DNA of 64,000 nt from Symbiodinium natans (lineage: Eukaryota; Sar; Dinophyceae; Suessiales; Symbiodiniaceae): NCBI GenBank assembly GCA_905221605.1, contig CAJNDS010002574.1, forward strand, positions 248,001 through 312,000. Reading direction: 5' to 3'. Shown here piece by piece: positions 53,676 through 64,000 of the stretch. Within the stretch, counting starts at the first letter, position 1. Each line of letters starts with the position of its first letter. Under the pieces are notes generated by a model. It saw nothing but the letters and a program-made list of their open reading frames with translations. It was not told the origin of the DNA and searched no databases. A program made the position numbers and the translations under genes.

Positions 53676-54470
53676 ATGGCACCTTCTGAAGATGTCGAGG
53701 CCTTGCACTCCGAGTCCGAGGAAACGATCGAAGAAACCAATGCCGCTCCTCCTGCCTCCCGTGGCTGGGTGAAGAAGGCCGCGTTGGCGTTGACTCTGGG
53801 TCTCTTCGTGGGGCTCCTGGCCATGGGCGCACACTCGCAGAACTTCACGGTCTTCCAGGGCAAGTCTTCCGCAAGCTTGGACACAGAGATGTTGGCCGAG
53901 AAGCCGCCAAAGAGGCCGCCTTATCCGTACAAGGCTTGGATTATGGACACACTCCAAAACCTCAAGAAGACGCACCCCAAGGTCAGCATCATGGGTCGCA
54001 TGAGGATGATGCTCGGCGCCCACATGAAGACTCCAAGCGAAGACCAAATGAAGAAGCTCTACTTCGGGGCCATGAAGACGAAGTTCCGAAGCCTCCCCGA
54101 TGAAGACCAACGCCCTTACAAGCTGAACTACGTGAAGAAGAGGGATGCGTACCTTGTGGCAAAGGAGGAGGGCGAGAAACTGCCAAGAAAGCCGGTCTAT
54201 CCTTATGTCAAGTACGCCTTTGACAAACTCGGCGAGTACAAGAAGAAGTACCCAAAATCTCGCCTTCCTAAGGCAGCGGTCATGAAAAGGGTGTTCGTCA
54301 AGAACATGGACTCTTCCAAAGTGGGGCCGGCTCTCTACACAGCCGTTGGAAGCAAGTTCAAGAGCGGCACCTTCGACAAGAAGATTTCAGCTCAGTACAA
54401 GAAAGAATACGATCAGAAGTTGGAGATCTACAAGAAGAAGAAGGCGGAGTACGATGCCAAGAACGCCTAG
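53676..54470 (+). CDS. membrane-anchored protein with two HMG-box-like repeats
   Basis: 264 residues, single exon, ATG at 53676. Residues 1-29 are acidic; about 32-51 form one hydrophobic segment (VKKAALALTLGLFVGLLAMG). Two basic repeats follow, each starting with a Pro/Lys-Pro-YPY motif: about 77-165 (PPKRPPYPYKAW, later LPDEDQRPYKLNYVKKRDAY) and about 170-264 (PRKPVYPYVKYAF, later AQYKKEYDQKLEIYKKKK). The Pro-Lys-Arg-Pro start, the aromatic pairs and the closing pattern of an acidic stretch, a Pro-Tyr or Tyr-Lys pair, then a long basic helix resemble HMG boxes, which bend DNA. A membrane or signal anchor in front is unusual and would suit an organelle nucleoid protein in a plastid with a secretory import route. 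The HMG assignment is by pattern only; a lumenal basic protein is the alternative. Confidence 0.6.
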   Translation: MAPSEDVEALHSESEETIEETNAAPPASRGWVKKAALALTLGLFVGLLAMGAHSQNFTVFQGKSSASLDTEMLAEKPPKRPPYPYKAWIMDTLQNLKKTHPKVSIMGRMRMMLGAHMKTPSEDQMKKLYFGAMKTKFRSLPDEDQRPYKLNYVKKRDAYLVAKEEGEKLPRKPVYPYVKYAFDKLGEYKKKYPKSRLPKAAVMKRVFVKNMDSSKVGPALYTAVGSKFKSGTFDKKISAQYKKEYDQKLEIYKKKKAEYDAKNA

Positions 54471-57400
54471 TAGCACATGGTGGCGCCAGCCACCAGCCTG
54501 GCACCAGCCACCCGCCCCTTCACCAGCAGGAGTCGGTCTGAACTTACACCTACGATTTCTCAAGGTCTGCTGGCCAACTCCGCTGCTGTGGACATCTGTT
54601 CCTCGGCAGAACAGGTAGCGATGCCTGCGCTGTCTGCTGACTTCCTTGTTAGACGTTTCAAGCTGTGTGAGCTGCGAGAGAAAACTTGAGTCAACAGATT
54701 CTCGCGTTCAACTGTTCTCGTTCTTGCTGATGTGACGATACGTGCTGTGGAGCCAATCGGGCTTCATTGTAGACCTCTCCGCAGCCAAGCTTAAGCCTCT
54801 CTGTCTTCTTTCAACTCCATTCACGGGCCCTGAGCCAGAGCCTCAAAGTCTCAGAGAGAGTTTTCTCCTTTTCTCCTCTTTCGCGTTTTTGTGCCCTCTC
54901 GCCCAGGCCGGCAGGATGCCCCGGAGGCCTTTTGAGAGTCTTCGCAGAGTGTTCACCGAGTGTTGTGCTCTGTACATGTAACAGACAGACTGGATAGCCA
55001 ACTATTTAACACACATGCAACGACATGCAACAGCAGAGTCTCTTGGAACCAAAGAGCTACCGGCGTTTTTGGGAGGCTCCTGCACCCGGCATGGGCGCTC
55101 CTGGTGCTGGTCGCTGCCGAGGCGCGCTCGCAGAGAAGCAGAGAGGCAGAGAGCACAAGGGTCAGAAAAGGAGACACCGGCGACAAGGATAAGACAACGG
55201 TGAAACAACGGTCAGAACCGAGAGATTTGGAACAGTAGTTAAGTTCGATGTGTCATGTTTTCTTTGCTTTTCTGGGAGAGATTTGCGGTTGATCAAGCCG
55301 CTTCAGGCTCACTCTTCCGCTGGCTCCGTCTTGCCGCATCACAGCCACACTGCGCACAGCACCGCGGACGCAGCAAAATGCAGTCGGAGGGAGGCGTTTT
55401 GGTGTCTTGGTGTAGCTTTGCTAGGCATGTTGTGGATGCCACTTCCAGACATGTTGTACGAACTGAGGCAGAAGCACGCCGCAGGCCAAGGCCTGGGTGG
55501 ATGACGGCTTGTGACACACGTGGTACACGTGGCTCTGCAAGCCATGGCCCTCATATTCCTCAGCAGGCCTGGCACCATGAGCGGCAAACTGCAATTCCCA
55601 AGGCCTTCGAGCTTGGTTTGGTTGTCACAGCTAGCGAGCATGTCTCCGGACCTAGCAGGCTCCAGAGCACAAGGCAGTTCTTCTCGAGCAGACGCAGCAC
55701 GAGTCGAGCAAGAGTGGTGTTGCCAGTAGCGGCGGGCCTGGAAGTCATGGCATGATGCTTGTGGGGGTGTTCCAAGCTAGACTCACCTTTTCCTCACAAA
55801 ATCTCTCCTATACCAGAACCCCCCAAACGAGGTCAGAATAGATCTATTCTCGAACACCCCCTCCCCCCCCCTCCTTGTCCTATTCGGTCTATGATCCTCC
55901 TGAGCCGAGGCGGTAGCACGGTGAACACTCCGATGTGTCGACCCAATGCCGAGATCTTTCAGCAGGTAGTTGCAAACAGCAATAGGCCGGAGTATTTTCT
56001 TTCAGAATCGCCCAGGGATAGCAATGAAATGCCTGGGCATCTTTGTTAGGCGCATCTTCTTCAAGGAGGAGGACGCCGTGCCGGAACGAATATTTGGAAT
56101 TCCTGAAGACTCCCGTGCCACGGCGAGCATTGGGACCGCAGACAGCAATGGCTGCCCACTATACTGTACAGTATTTAATTTACAGCGTGGAGGTGTAGAA
56201 TAAATATCTCATGTGTTTTTGCAACATCATGTAAAGTGCTTTCCGACATGTTCTGTCCTTAGTTGCAACCAAGTTCCTCGCGCTTGCGCAGAGCTTGTCA
56301 AGGGGCCACAGTGCTGCACAAAGATGTGACTTTGACAGCAGAGAAGCTCCGCGAGTTAGGCCTCTCATGCCGCTTGGGGGTGGGGAATACGTGCGCAACC
56401 CTTCTTTGCAGTTTTCATACCGTTCATGAAGGAGCTCGGGCCTTGAGCCGTGCGTAGATTCCGGAACCCAAACAGGTGAACATCCCTAGGCAGGCTTTGA
56501 ACTCGGGCTAAGCCGATGCTGCCAGCAATCTGCCAGCCAGCCCAGGTGGTACGAGCGCCTGCATGAAACGACTGGGCGCACCAAGAAGGAGGGTCTGGGA
56601 GACTGGGGTTCAGGCCCTGCATGGCCATACTACGACTGGCGTAGCCTTCTGATGCTTCCGGACACGAGGAGTTTGAGTACGTCAGAGACCAATACTTCCA
56701 CTTCAAGGAGGACCCTTTGCCACTCACTCGGATGAGTGTTCCCCAAACGTCTGAACTTTTGGAACACGCGACGTCCCAAAGGCCCCGGTGAAACACCTGA
56801 CCGGGTTTTCCCCGAGATCCCAGTCAAATACTCGACGGGGCTTCCTTCTTGGATGGTTTTCAGAAAGTTTTGTAATGTTTCCCGTGTCGCCGTTGCCGGC
56901 TTTGGTGGGAGACAAGCCTGTGTTGCACGTGTAACCGAAAGGCTCCAATCATGTGCTTTAGGGGCTTCTCAAAGTTGGGACCCCATCATAGTGTGGAGGC
57001 AGAAGCAGGAAGGTTTTTGGCATCCTTGTACGCAGGTCGCAGCGCTAACTGAAAAAAAAAGTATTTTAGGCGTGCGGGGCGGTGTGTGCACAACACCTTC
57101 AGGTTTGGAATTTGGAAGTAGATCAAAGCATGGTAGGGAATGATCCTGAAGCGCCGCATGAGCCGGACTTATTTCTGGTTTTCGCGCCGGGAAGGACACA
57201 ATTGCCCCAGCCTTGAAGGCAGGCACGGTGAAGGATCCGTTGCTGCAGCCGACACTCTGCTTCTTGGTGGCGTGTGTAGGCGGCAAAAGCAGGGTCGCCA
57301 GAAGTGGTGGAGAGACTGGAATCTGCGCCGGGCTGAGTCGGCGGAGGTATTGGAGGTCAACTCCTCACCTGTGCCCCAAATCAAAGCCATTGAGCAGCGA

Positions 57401-60400
57401 AACTCCGCCTCCAGGCAGCGAAGGTAGCGAAGCAAGGCCGGAGAGCTTCTCTCTGCCCCACAAGGGTAGTGACTCAGAGTGGAAGGGTGCTCGTTGTTCA
57501 GCTGGATCTGAATCCGTGCAGGCATAGACCGCGTTCTAGACTTCATCGACCTGTGTGAAGATCCGTGTCCTGGCGATTGTCGGAACCGCATGCCTTCTTT
57601 GTAGCAGCTCGTGTGTTCCTGCTACCGATATCTACCGATCCGATCTTCCACATTTTCCGTTTCTGAAGGGCTTTTGCTGGACTGCGTCTTCACACGGCGT
57701 AGACCCATTGAATCAGAAGCAGTTTGTTGGGATCCGTTGGTTCATGAAGGAGATCTCGGAGTTCTTGCTTGAGAAAAGGTCGCGATGTTTCTCAGTCTAT
57801 CACACCCGAAAGTGTGATGCTTCCCTCAAACAGCCCACACTAGGTCGAACCTGCTGATGATCCCGAAGCCTTCCAACCCGAAGAGCAAACTGGGGGGGCC
57901 CAGGCTTCGCCTCTTCTTCGCATCGACCGCGTGTGATCCGGCTGAGAGTGGTAGGGAAGGGTAGGAAGCATTCTTTGGGCTTCAGAAGTTCAGGACACCA
58001 GCATTCGTACATCACTGCGATCAATTGGTTGAATGGGTTACAGAGGAGCTGGTCGAAGGCCAAAGGCAGTTCGTCAGCCGACCGAGTAGCGAGTGTCGCC
58101 CAGGCGCACTCTGTACTCCCGGCTTGGACAAGAACCTCACTGAGGAGCAGATCTTGCACGTGAGTTCGATCCCAAGAGTGTGAGACGTGTGAGACGTGTA
58201 GCCGACATATAATCCTTATGCACCACGTGGGCCCAAACAAAAACCGCTCACTGAACTTTCGGAAGTGCTGTGAGGCAAGGACAGCCTGGAACCGTTGGCG
58301 AAGGATTGCTCAGCGATGCCGACCGGCGTGGTATGGAGTTCAGAGCGCAGGAAACATTCTGGACTTCAGTTCTAACCCTCACAAGGACTAATTGCTGAAG
58401 AGGAGGGGATGTGTAGAGATGCCCATGCCATGCTGGGTACTTCGACCTACCAAGGCCCGACAAGCTGAGAGAGGCGGGAAAGTGTCCTGTCTGCATCTTT
58501 GCTAGTTCCCATCTTTGCAGCAGAGGCCTGGGATCACAGCTCAGATGCCCCAGAGTTACCCTAGTGCCATATCCCTCTTGGGAATCATTTTTGTTTGTAT
58601 AACACCCAAGAGGATATTGACAATACTATGTTTATTCAGGTTCTAAGGGGAGTATAGAGTGTTCCTATCCTCAGGTCTTTCATTCAGGCCCACGCAATCC
58701 TGACAGAGGGCAACACCTGCGAGGCCAATTGCCTTCGAAAAAGTTCTTGTTTTTCTGATGCAAGCACTGGGACTTTTTCCAGAGAACTGTGTGGCGTTGG
58801 GAGGAGCGATGGTACGTGCATGCCCAGAGCTGGCTCGATCGCGTGCTCTGGCCGCAGTTAGGTGCGGAAGCCATCCGCTCCCCGCCCCACCTCCCCCACC
58901 CGTCCTTAATGTCAGGGATGCCAAGCAGGCCAAGCACGCCGTTTCTCCCCAAGAAGAGTGGTGCTCTGAGGCTGCAAAGCTTACGCTACTGCGATCCAAA
59001 GACATTCGGCCCAAGTATGTCAAGAGCACGTTCCAGAAGGCTCGGACCTCAGCTCTTTCAGCCTGATGCCTCCTGACTACGGCCGACTTTCGCTATGAAG
59101 ACTCGAGGCTTACGATTTCAGCTTTAAAAAGTCTTTCCGAACCAGAGTGGACATGCTGCCCCCAAGAATTTGGCCTATAATTGGACGAGACCCCGAGATA
59201 TCAGGGGCCGTGCTCAGACGCTGGTCTGAACTAGCCACCAAAGCTTGTAATGGAATTCCGTATAGATTCAGTACGTGCCTGGAAGGTTGCAGCTTCCGGC
59301 AATGCTGATAGCTGTCAGTCACACCCATAGTCCCCATCCCAAGTTGACGAGCTGTATAATAGGACTTCCAAACGAAAGTGCGTAAATGGGACCCTATTTG
59401 TGACCGCTGCGGTTCGACAGTCTCGGCCGCTAGGAGTCGAGAGCTTAAGGGCTTTTCGGCGTGGGGCTGTTTGAGTGCAGGTGGCTGGCCTAAAAATCCC
59501 GTTGATTGTTTGGGGAGTATCACCTGTGGAAATCTGTGCAGGCGAGGGGTCCCCCAGTGGATCCCTAGAAAGTTTCAAGGGGCTTTCAGGGGTGGGTGGA
59601 TGAAGAGGACTTTCGTGCCCTGCCCTGGTCAAGGAACCCAACTCCCAGCAAATGTTTCGAACATGGGCTTCGGGTGGAGAGACCAAGGTTTTTCCTCAGA
59701 AGCAAGTCCATCGTGGCACCCACAACAGCCTCCTTTCCATCACCTGCCATGGGGCACGAGTTGAGTTGAGGCAATCGCTGCGGAGGGCTTTGTGTACCGG
59801 CCGGAGCAATGGGGGGATGCCCTCCTGCTTCTTGGATCTGGTGGAGTGCCCCAATTTTGTTCGCAACCTTTCCATGTTGCACTGGCTTTTTTAATAAATA
59901 GGACAAGCCCCCCCTCCCCGCAAATCTGGGACCGCGGCAAACTTCATTTCCATTCTTCGAGGCGGCACCCTGAAGCGTTGCGCTTAGATTAGAATCCGAA
60001 CTGGTGACGAAGCTAAGTTGAACCAGTGGCTGCAGACGCGTGCGATGATCCATTTCTCCCAAAACGCGAAGACAAACACATCCCGGCATTGCCGACAGTA
60101 CAGGCCCAACCTGGCACACCATCTGCGGTGGTAATGCCGCAATGGCTTTCCTTAAGCTGTAATGTCTGGGACCCAAAATAAAGAAATGCCCCAGCAAATT
60201 TAGATGTTGGAGGGCCTGAGCTGCAGCCAAGGCGTTAAGGCCTGAAACCTTTGGGCTGAAGCCATGGCCCTTCATCCCTGAAGCTTCCAGGGCCTTAAGG
60301 CGCTTTAAGGCCTGGAATGTAAGAATTCTCCAACAAACCTTATGATTATGGCGAGTGCCCAAACAAATCTGCTAAAGCGACTCGGGCTGGCCCGTGGGTT

Positions 60401-63075
60401 CCCTATCACAAAAGTTGTCGTAAGGTTTAGATGGAAGTGGAGGGGCTTAGCTTCCTGGATTGGGGAAGCAAGATTCCTGGAGCCCAACAAACCTTAAGGC
60501 TTGAAACCTTTAGACCACAGAACCCCGAAAGCAAAAATGTGATTATAGCGGGTGACCCCAACAAATTGAGTTCGAGGAATAACGTTCAAAGCTTGCGACT
60601 ATAGACCCCAGCTTCACAAAAGCCAGTGCAACATTAGAAGTTTGTTTTTTTTTGGTATTTCTTGGGATTTTCCAATGTCTGGTCACTAGAAACTGGGGTC
60701 TCATCTCCAAGCCCAGGCTCCATATCTCCGTCCTCGCCACAGGCTGGGTCTGCTGAAACATAAAAGCCGCCGGTTCGTCGCAATGGGGGTTGAGCCAAAT
60801 CTGACACGAGGTAGGTGTTTATTCCCCCACATCACCATGCGGGGTTTAGGTTTCAAGCTCCTGTCCTGGCCGCACCCTGCCCTGCCACGCTCCGCCGTGC
60901 CCCGCCTTGCCCCCTCACCACCGCCCGCCGACGATGTCAGCTCCGTCTTGCTGGTCACTCTGCTTGCCTTTCTGACCACCGCCACACCCGCCTTCGCGCA
61001 AAAAAGTAAACATGTAGGGATCTCCGGTCCTTTCATTTTTGCTTTTGGTGAGTGTAAAATAAGTATTGGTGAGTGTACATATGGGGGTGTCCTTGTGTGG
61101 ATGCTGGTATTGAAGACCCTACTGCAACATGTGGAGTGTGGAAAGCCAGCTGCCTTCAGCAACTCTGTCAGCATCTTTCAGCACCAGCATCTCCCTGTCA
61201 CATCACTCCACCCAAGCGTCAACTCCCGCACTTGTCTCAGAAGAAGAGAGGGAGACCTTCGTGCCTCAAGACGAGCTGCGGTACTTTGTGCCACAGGCGC
61301 GGTTTTGATCGAGAGTTGGCAGATTTTTCTGGGCAGTCAGGTCTTAAGAGCGGTTTGAAGGTGCGACAGTGAACCTGCAGGAAGGCAAAATGGCCAACCT
61401 TCGCGAGAAGGCGCAGACCATTTTGGACGAATTTGCAGACGAGGGAGTCATGGTTGCACAATGGACAGCATTTTTTTCCACACGTGGACAGAGCAAAGTC
61501 TCATGCAGATGTCAACCGTGGCTTGGCCCAGGCTCAGCGGACGACGGCTCTGCAACGAACACACAAGTTAATGGCAATCAAGCCGGCAACAATACTGACA
61601 ACAATGCTAACTCACTGTCTCAGCTCGGGGAGAGGACTGAGGAGGCTGGGATGATGGTAGCAGACTTAGCATGTCCTAAGATGTCGAGTACGTATCCTAA
61701 GTCTCGTAGACGACGACTGTCGTCGGACACCGGGCACCGTGCTCCGAGTCTGCCGAGTGTGCCGAGCAGGTGGAGCTGGAATGCGTGCATGGCCGCATGG
61801 CGAGCAAACAGCGGGTGCATGCGGGTGCCATAGGTGTGCTCGTACACTCTAGATTCGGAAGTTCCGCGGCCCAAGGCCGAAAGATGCGCTATCACTGCCA
61901 GTGCGACCACTGCTGGACGGGTGTCAACTGTGACAAGAAGATGGCCGAGGGTCCCGCACGCAACCAGGACACTGGTTTTGGAGAGGTTTGGAGTTGTACG
62001 CTGGGGTCCGACTTCTTGGGACTCAAGTAGGACCATGAACATGCATCAGCTTTGAAAGGTCCCCGGCCTGTCGGAACTGCTCACAGCTGCTCACATCCCA
62101 GCCACCTGAGTCAGGAAACCTAGCTCCGTGGACCTTTGCGGCAGTGTTTGTTTACAACCTCCCGCTGAGCCTATGATCGAGCCCTGAGCATCGCCCGACG
62201 AAGTTTCCCGGACACAGCCTTCTTGTCTTGACCCCTCCCTCGAGGGGGTCCGCCTCTCCCCCCGACCTCGGACCATCGACAGCTTGTGTCAACATGCTGC
62301 AACCCAGGAAGTGAAATCCAACGAGTAAGTCAATTCTGCCAGGCTATCTAAGCCTCCGGTTTGCAACTCCCCCAAAGTTTGCCTCTCATTCGGGGGGCCA
62401 TAGCTTTCGCTCGCCCTGCTCTCAAGTCACCCTAAGCCCAGCCTCCGGCAGCCTGAGCTTCCGGCAGCTCTTCCGGAGGATTTCGAGCCCCTGGTGGCCC
62501 AGGTTGAGGCTGGAGCCCACCAGGTGGGGGTTTTCAGAGCTTCGGTGGCTTCAGTGACGTTTAGTGACCTTAGTGGCTGATCTGGTGCCAACGCTCAGGG
62601 GCTGGCTTTGCAGGGCTGTGGCTTGGCTGCAGTTCGGGAGATTCGGGTTTGCATTGCATGCGCTGCAGCCTCTGTTGAGGTCAGCTGCACACGGATCTCC
62701 GGCACCAGCCGCTTGGCACGAAGAGATGCAGATCGCGACATCTGTAGGGCCGGGCGGGTGTGGCGGTATGGGCTGGTTCAGGTTGGCGCACATCACCTTG
62801 ATCCAGATACCCGAAGCTGCAGAGGCCGCGAAAACGGTAGGTGAACACGGTTCAAAGCATACTGTTCCTCATTCCTCCCGACCTTGACGACATCTTTGGA
62901 GGCTCAACGGTGAAGTCAAGAGGGTTGCTGTTGCCTTGCTGACCCTGAATTGAATATCAGTCACTTTGGGGGCTGCTGCTGCTGCTGCTACTGAGCTGCT
63001 ACAAGTCCTGCAGGACGCCTCTCCCTGAAGTTTGCAAACTCGTAGGGACAGGGTTCTTCACCTCTAAGAGGTGCC
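54471..63075. other. long region without a confidently recognised gene
   Basis: Isolated coding-like stretches on the + strand: 55369-55504 (SRREAFWCLGVALLGML, resembling a twin-arginine thylakoid signal); 56060-56160 (FKEEDAVPERIFGIPEDS); 58758-59066 (102-codon frame ending KDIRPKYVKSTFQKARTS); 61390-61460 (MANLREKAQTILDEFADEGV); 61885-61940 (EGF-like HCQCDHCWTGVNCD); 62727-62838 (WFRLAHITLIQIPEAAEAAK). A 258-codon minus frame at 59586-60362 shows no family. Degenerate TTAAGGCCTGAAACCTT motifs recur at about 60230-60520, and a CTG run lies at about 62972-62990. Confidence 0.35.
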
Positions 63076-63858
63076 ATGTCTGCGTCTCGCCTTCCGAGCG
63101 AAACCTGGTGGGATGCGGCGAGATTGCCTCTTGGGATCGTGATTGGCCTCAGGATGCTGGTGACTCTGCCTATCCCGTACCTTCTGATGGTGGGCAGTGC
63201 CCGCTTGGTGACCTCTGAGTGGTTCCTGCACTTGGAGTATTCTCGCCCTGGATTCCCGGAAGATCGCTACGGCATGAGCCGCGCCAACCGGCTGGAGCAT
63301 GGGGTCCATTGCATCCGCTTCATGACCAGCGGCGCGGGGATTGGCTACCTAAGCAACCTCTCCTTGCCCTTCGACCTTTGCCAGGCACCTCGGCCCCAAA
63401 CAGCACCTCCGACGCCTTGTCCTATGTTTTCCGAGCGAGAGCTCCTCCACATGCAAGATGTGCAGGCGGTCGCAGGGACGCTCTTTGCGATTTTCTGGGG
63501 CCTTGGGCTCTTGGTGGCGTTCAGTGGAAGCCTCCTGTTTCTCGTCGACTCCCAGGCGTTGCGATTGGCGCTCCGGCGCGGGAGCCAGATGACTTTGGTC
63601 CTGATCGGGGCCGTTTCACTTTCTGCAGTGCTGGCATTCAAAAGACTTTTCCGTCTCTTTCACGAGCTCTTCTTCAAAGGGGGATCCTGGCTTTTCAAGA
63701 CGTCAGACACGCTGATTCGCTTGTATCCGTCGCAGTTCTGGCTGGACGCAACGCTGGCCATATCCTGCTTCACGATCTTCGGGACACTCAGCATCCTGCG
63801 CATTTCACGACTTCCTGTTCGCAAGGAGAAGGTTGAAGATGTTGAGGACGTCGTCTGA
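63076..63858 (+). CDS. DUF1461 / TIGR01906 family integral membrane protein
   Basis: 260 residues, single exon, ATG at 63076. Four hydrophobic segments are visible at about 17-42, 130-157, 170-190 and 225-245. The stretch RLFRLFHELFFKGGSWLFKT followed by DTLIRLYPSQFW matches the conserved end of DUF1461 proteins (FH-LFF, then D-LI-L-P--FW), and FSERELLHMQDVQ matches the family's motif before the second membrane segment. The family is known mainly from bacteria, where its function is not established. The codon context and surroundings look like the rest of the window, so contamination is unlikely; transfer from bacteria or an organellar origin is inferred. No targeting peptide is evident. It ends in an acidic tail. 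Confidence 0.75.
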   Translation: MSASRLPSETWWDAARLPLGIVIGLRMLVTLPIPYLLMVGSARLVTSEWFLHLEYSRPGFPEDRYGMSRANRLEHGVHCIRFMTSGAGIGYLSNLSLPFDLCQAPRPQTAPPTPCPMFSERELLHMQDVQAVAGTLFAIFWGLGLLVAFSGSLLFLVDSQALRLALRRGSQMTLVLIGAVSLSAVLAFKRLFRLFHELFFKGGSWLFKTSDTLIRLYPSQFWLDATLAISCFTIFGTLSILRISRLPVRKEKVEDVEDVV

Positions 63859-63908
63859 CACTAAGTGACACAAACGGCTCTGAAAATGGCAGTGCTGCGC
63901 CGTTCCAG

Positions 63909-63951
63909 AAGTCCCCTCACAGCGGGCTCACAGCGGGCTCACAGCGGGCTA
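63909..63951 (+). repeat. short tandem repeat (CTCACAGCGGG)
   Basis: About 3.5 units of an 11-13 bp repeat in the 3' flank of the DUF1461 gene. Confidence 0.85.
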
Positions 63952-64000
63952 CACAGCCGTCCACGTCTACCAGGAGATCAAATGCTACGGGGCGACCTCA

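Noticed and set aside
58150-58170. T-arm-like GAGTTCGATCCC suggesting a tRNA
   Set aside because: No D-arm, anticodon arm or acceptor stem can be folded around it.
59586-60362. 258-codon minus-strand frame
   Set aside because: No family motif, overlaps degenerate TTAAGGCCTGAAACCTT repeats, and the recognised genes around it are all on the + strand. Kept only as unassigned.
62727-62838. WFRLAHITLIQIPEAAEAAK as a possible ribosomal eL20 exon
   Set aside because: The similarity to the AHSIQI region of eL20 is short, and the following residues do not fit.
63076-63858. Bacterial contamination as the source of the DUF1461 gene
   Set aside because: There is no ribosome-binding site or neighbouring bacterial gene, and the flanks resemble the rest of the window. 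It cannot be excluded fully without reads.

Overview
The window looks like nuclear DNA of a dinoflagellate, most likely a Symbiodiniaceae-type alga. This is an inference from several independent signs: interstitial TTTAGGG/CCCTAAA telomere-type repeats; intron-dense genes whose 3' splice sites are almost all AG|G, with some non-GT donors (GC can be read directly); compact single-exon genes beside intron-rich ones; an N-terminus that looks like a signal peptide plus a plastid transit peptide on an otherwise bacterial-type protein; heavy Ty1/copia load; and long microsatellites. All six recognisable cellular genes between 24.3 and 63.9 kb lie on the + strand, as expected of dinoflagellate one-way gene blocks.

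Layout. 1-5.9 kb: a minus-strand copia-type retroelement with open gag-pol, cut by the left window edge. 6.0-11.5 kb: repeat-rich DNA with two (TAG)n arrays of about 1 kb and 0.67 kb, each preceded by the same short repeat, and a duplicated block (8372-8982 and 10946-11469). 11.4-21.6 kb: a broken minus-strand superfamily-1 helicase-like gene, split by a complete and very young copia element (12416-21077) with identical 166-bp LTRs, a GTGCC target duplication, an initiator-tRNA-like primer site and one 2617-residue polyprotein. Its last ~600 residues are unusual: a membrane segment, a very long charged coiled coil and a second CCHC zinc knuckle. 21.6-24.3 kb: no recognised gene, partly AT-rich.

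24.3-26.7 kb: a multi-exon aldo-keto reductase with the full Asp-Tyr-Lys-His tetrad. 30.4-31.2 kb: a single-exon, probably plastid-targeted Iojap/RsfS ribosome-silencing factor. 32.0-35.65 kb: telomeric repeats containing a 3.4-kb retroelement with split direct repeats in the order A1-ORF-B1-A2-B2, as in Ngaro/DIRS-type elements, and a reverse transcriptase/RNase H ORF. It is inserted in phase inside the TTTAGGG array and shows no tyrosine recombinase. This is the strongest candidate for something undescribed.

38.2-39.3 kb: exons of an AlkB-type 2-oxoglutarate/Fe(II) dioxygenase. 41.5-51.4 kb: a roughly 10-kb, many-exon DEAH-box RNA helicase with microexons of 21-30 nt. 53.7-54.5 kb: a single-exon protein with an N-terminal membrane anchor and two HMG-box-like repeats. 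63.1-63.9 kb: a single-exon DUF1461/TIGR01906 membrane protein of a mainly bacterial family. The stretches between hold only possible isolated exons and simple repeats. Exon borders are approximate because they were read by eye from protein motifs.
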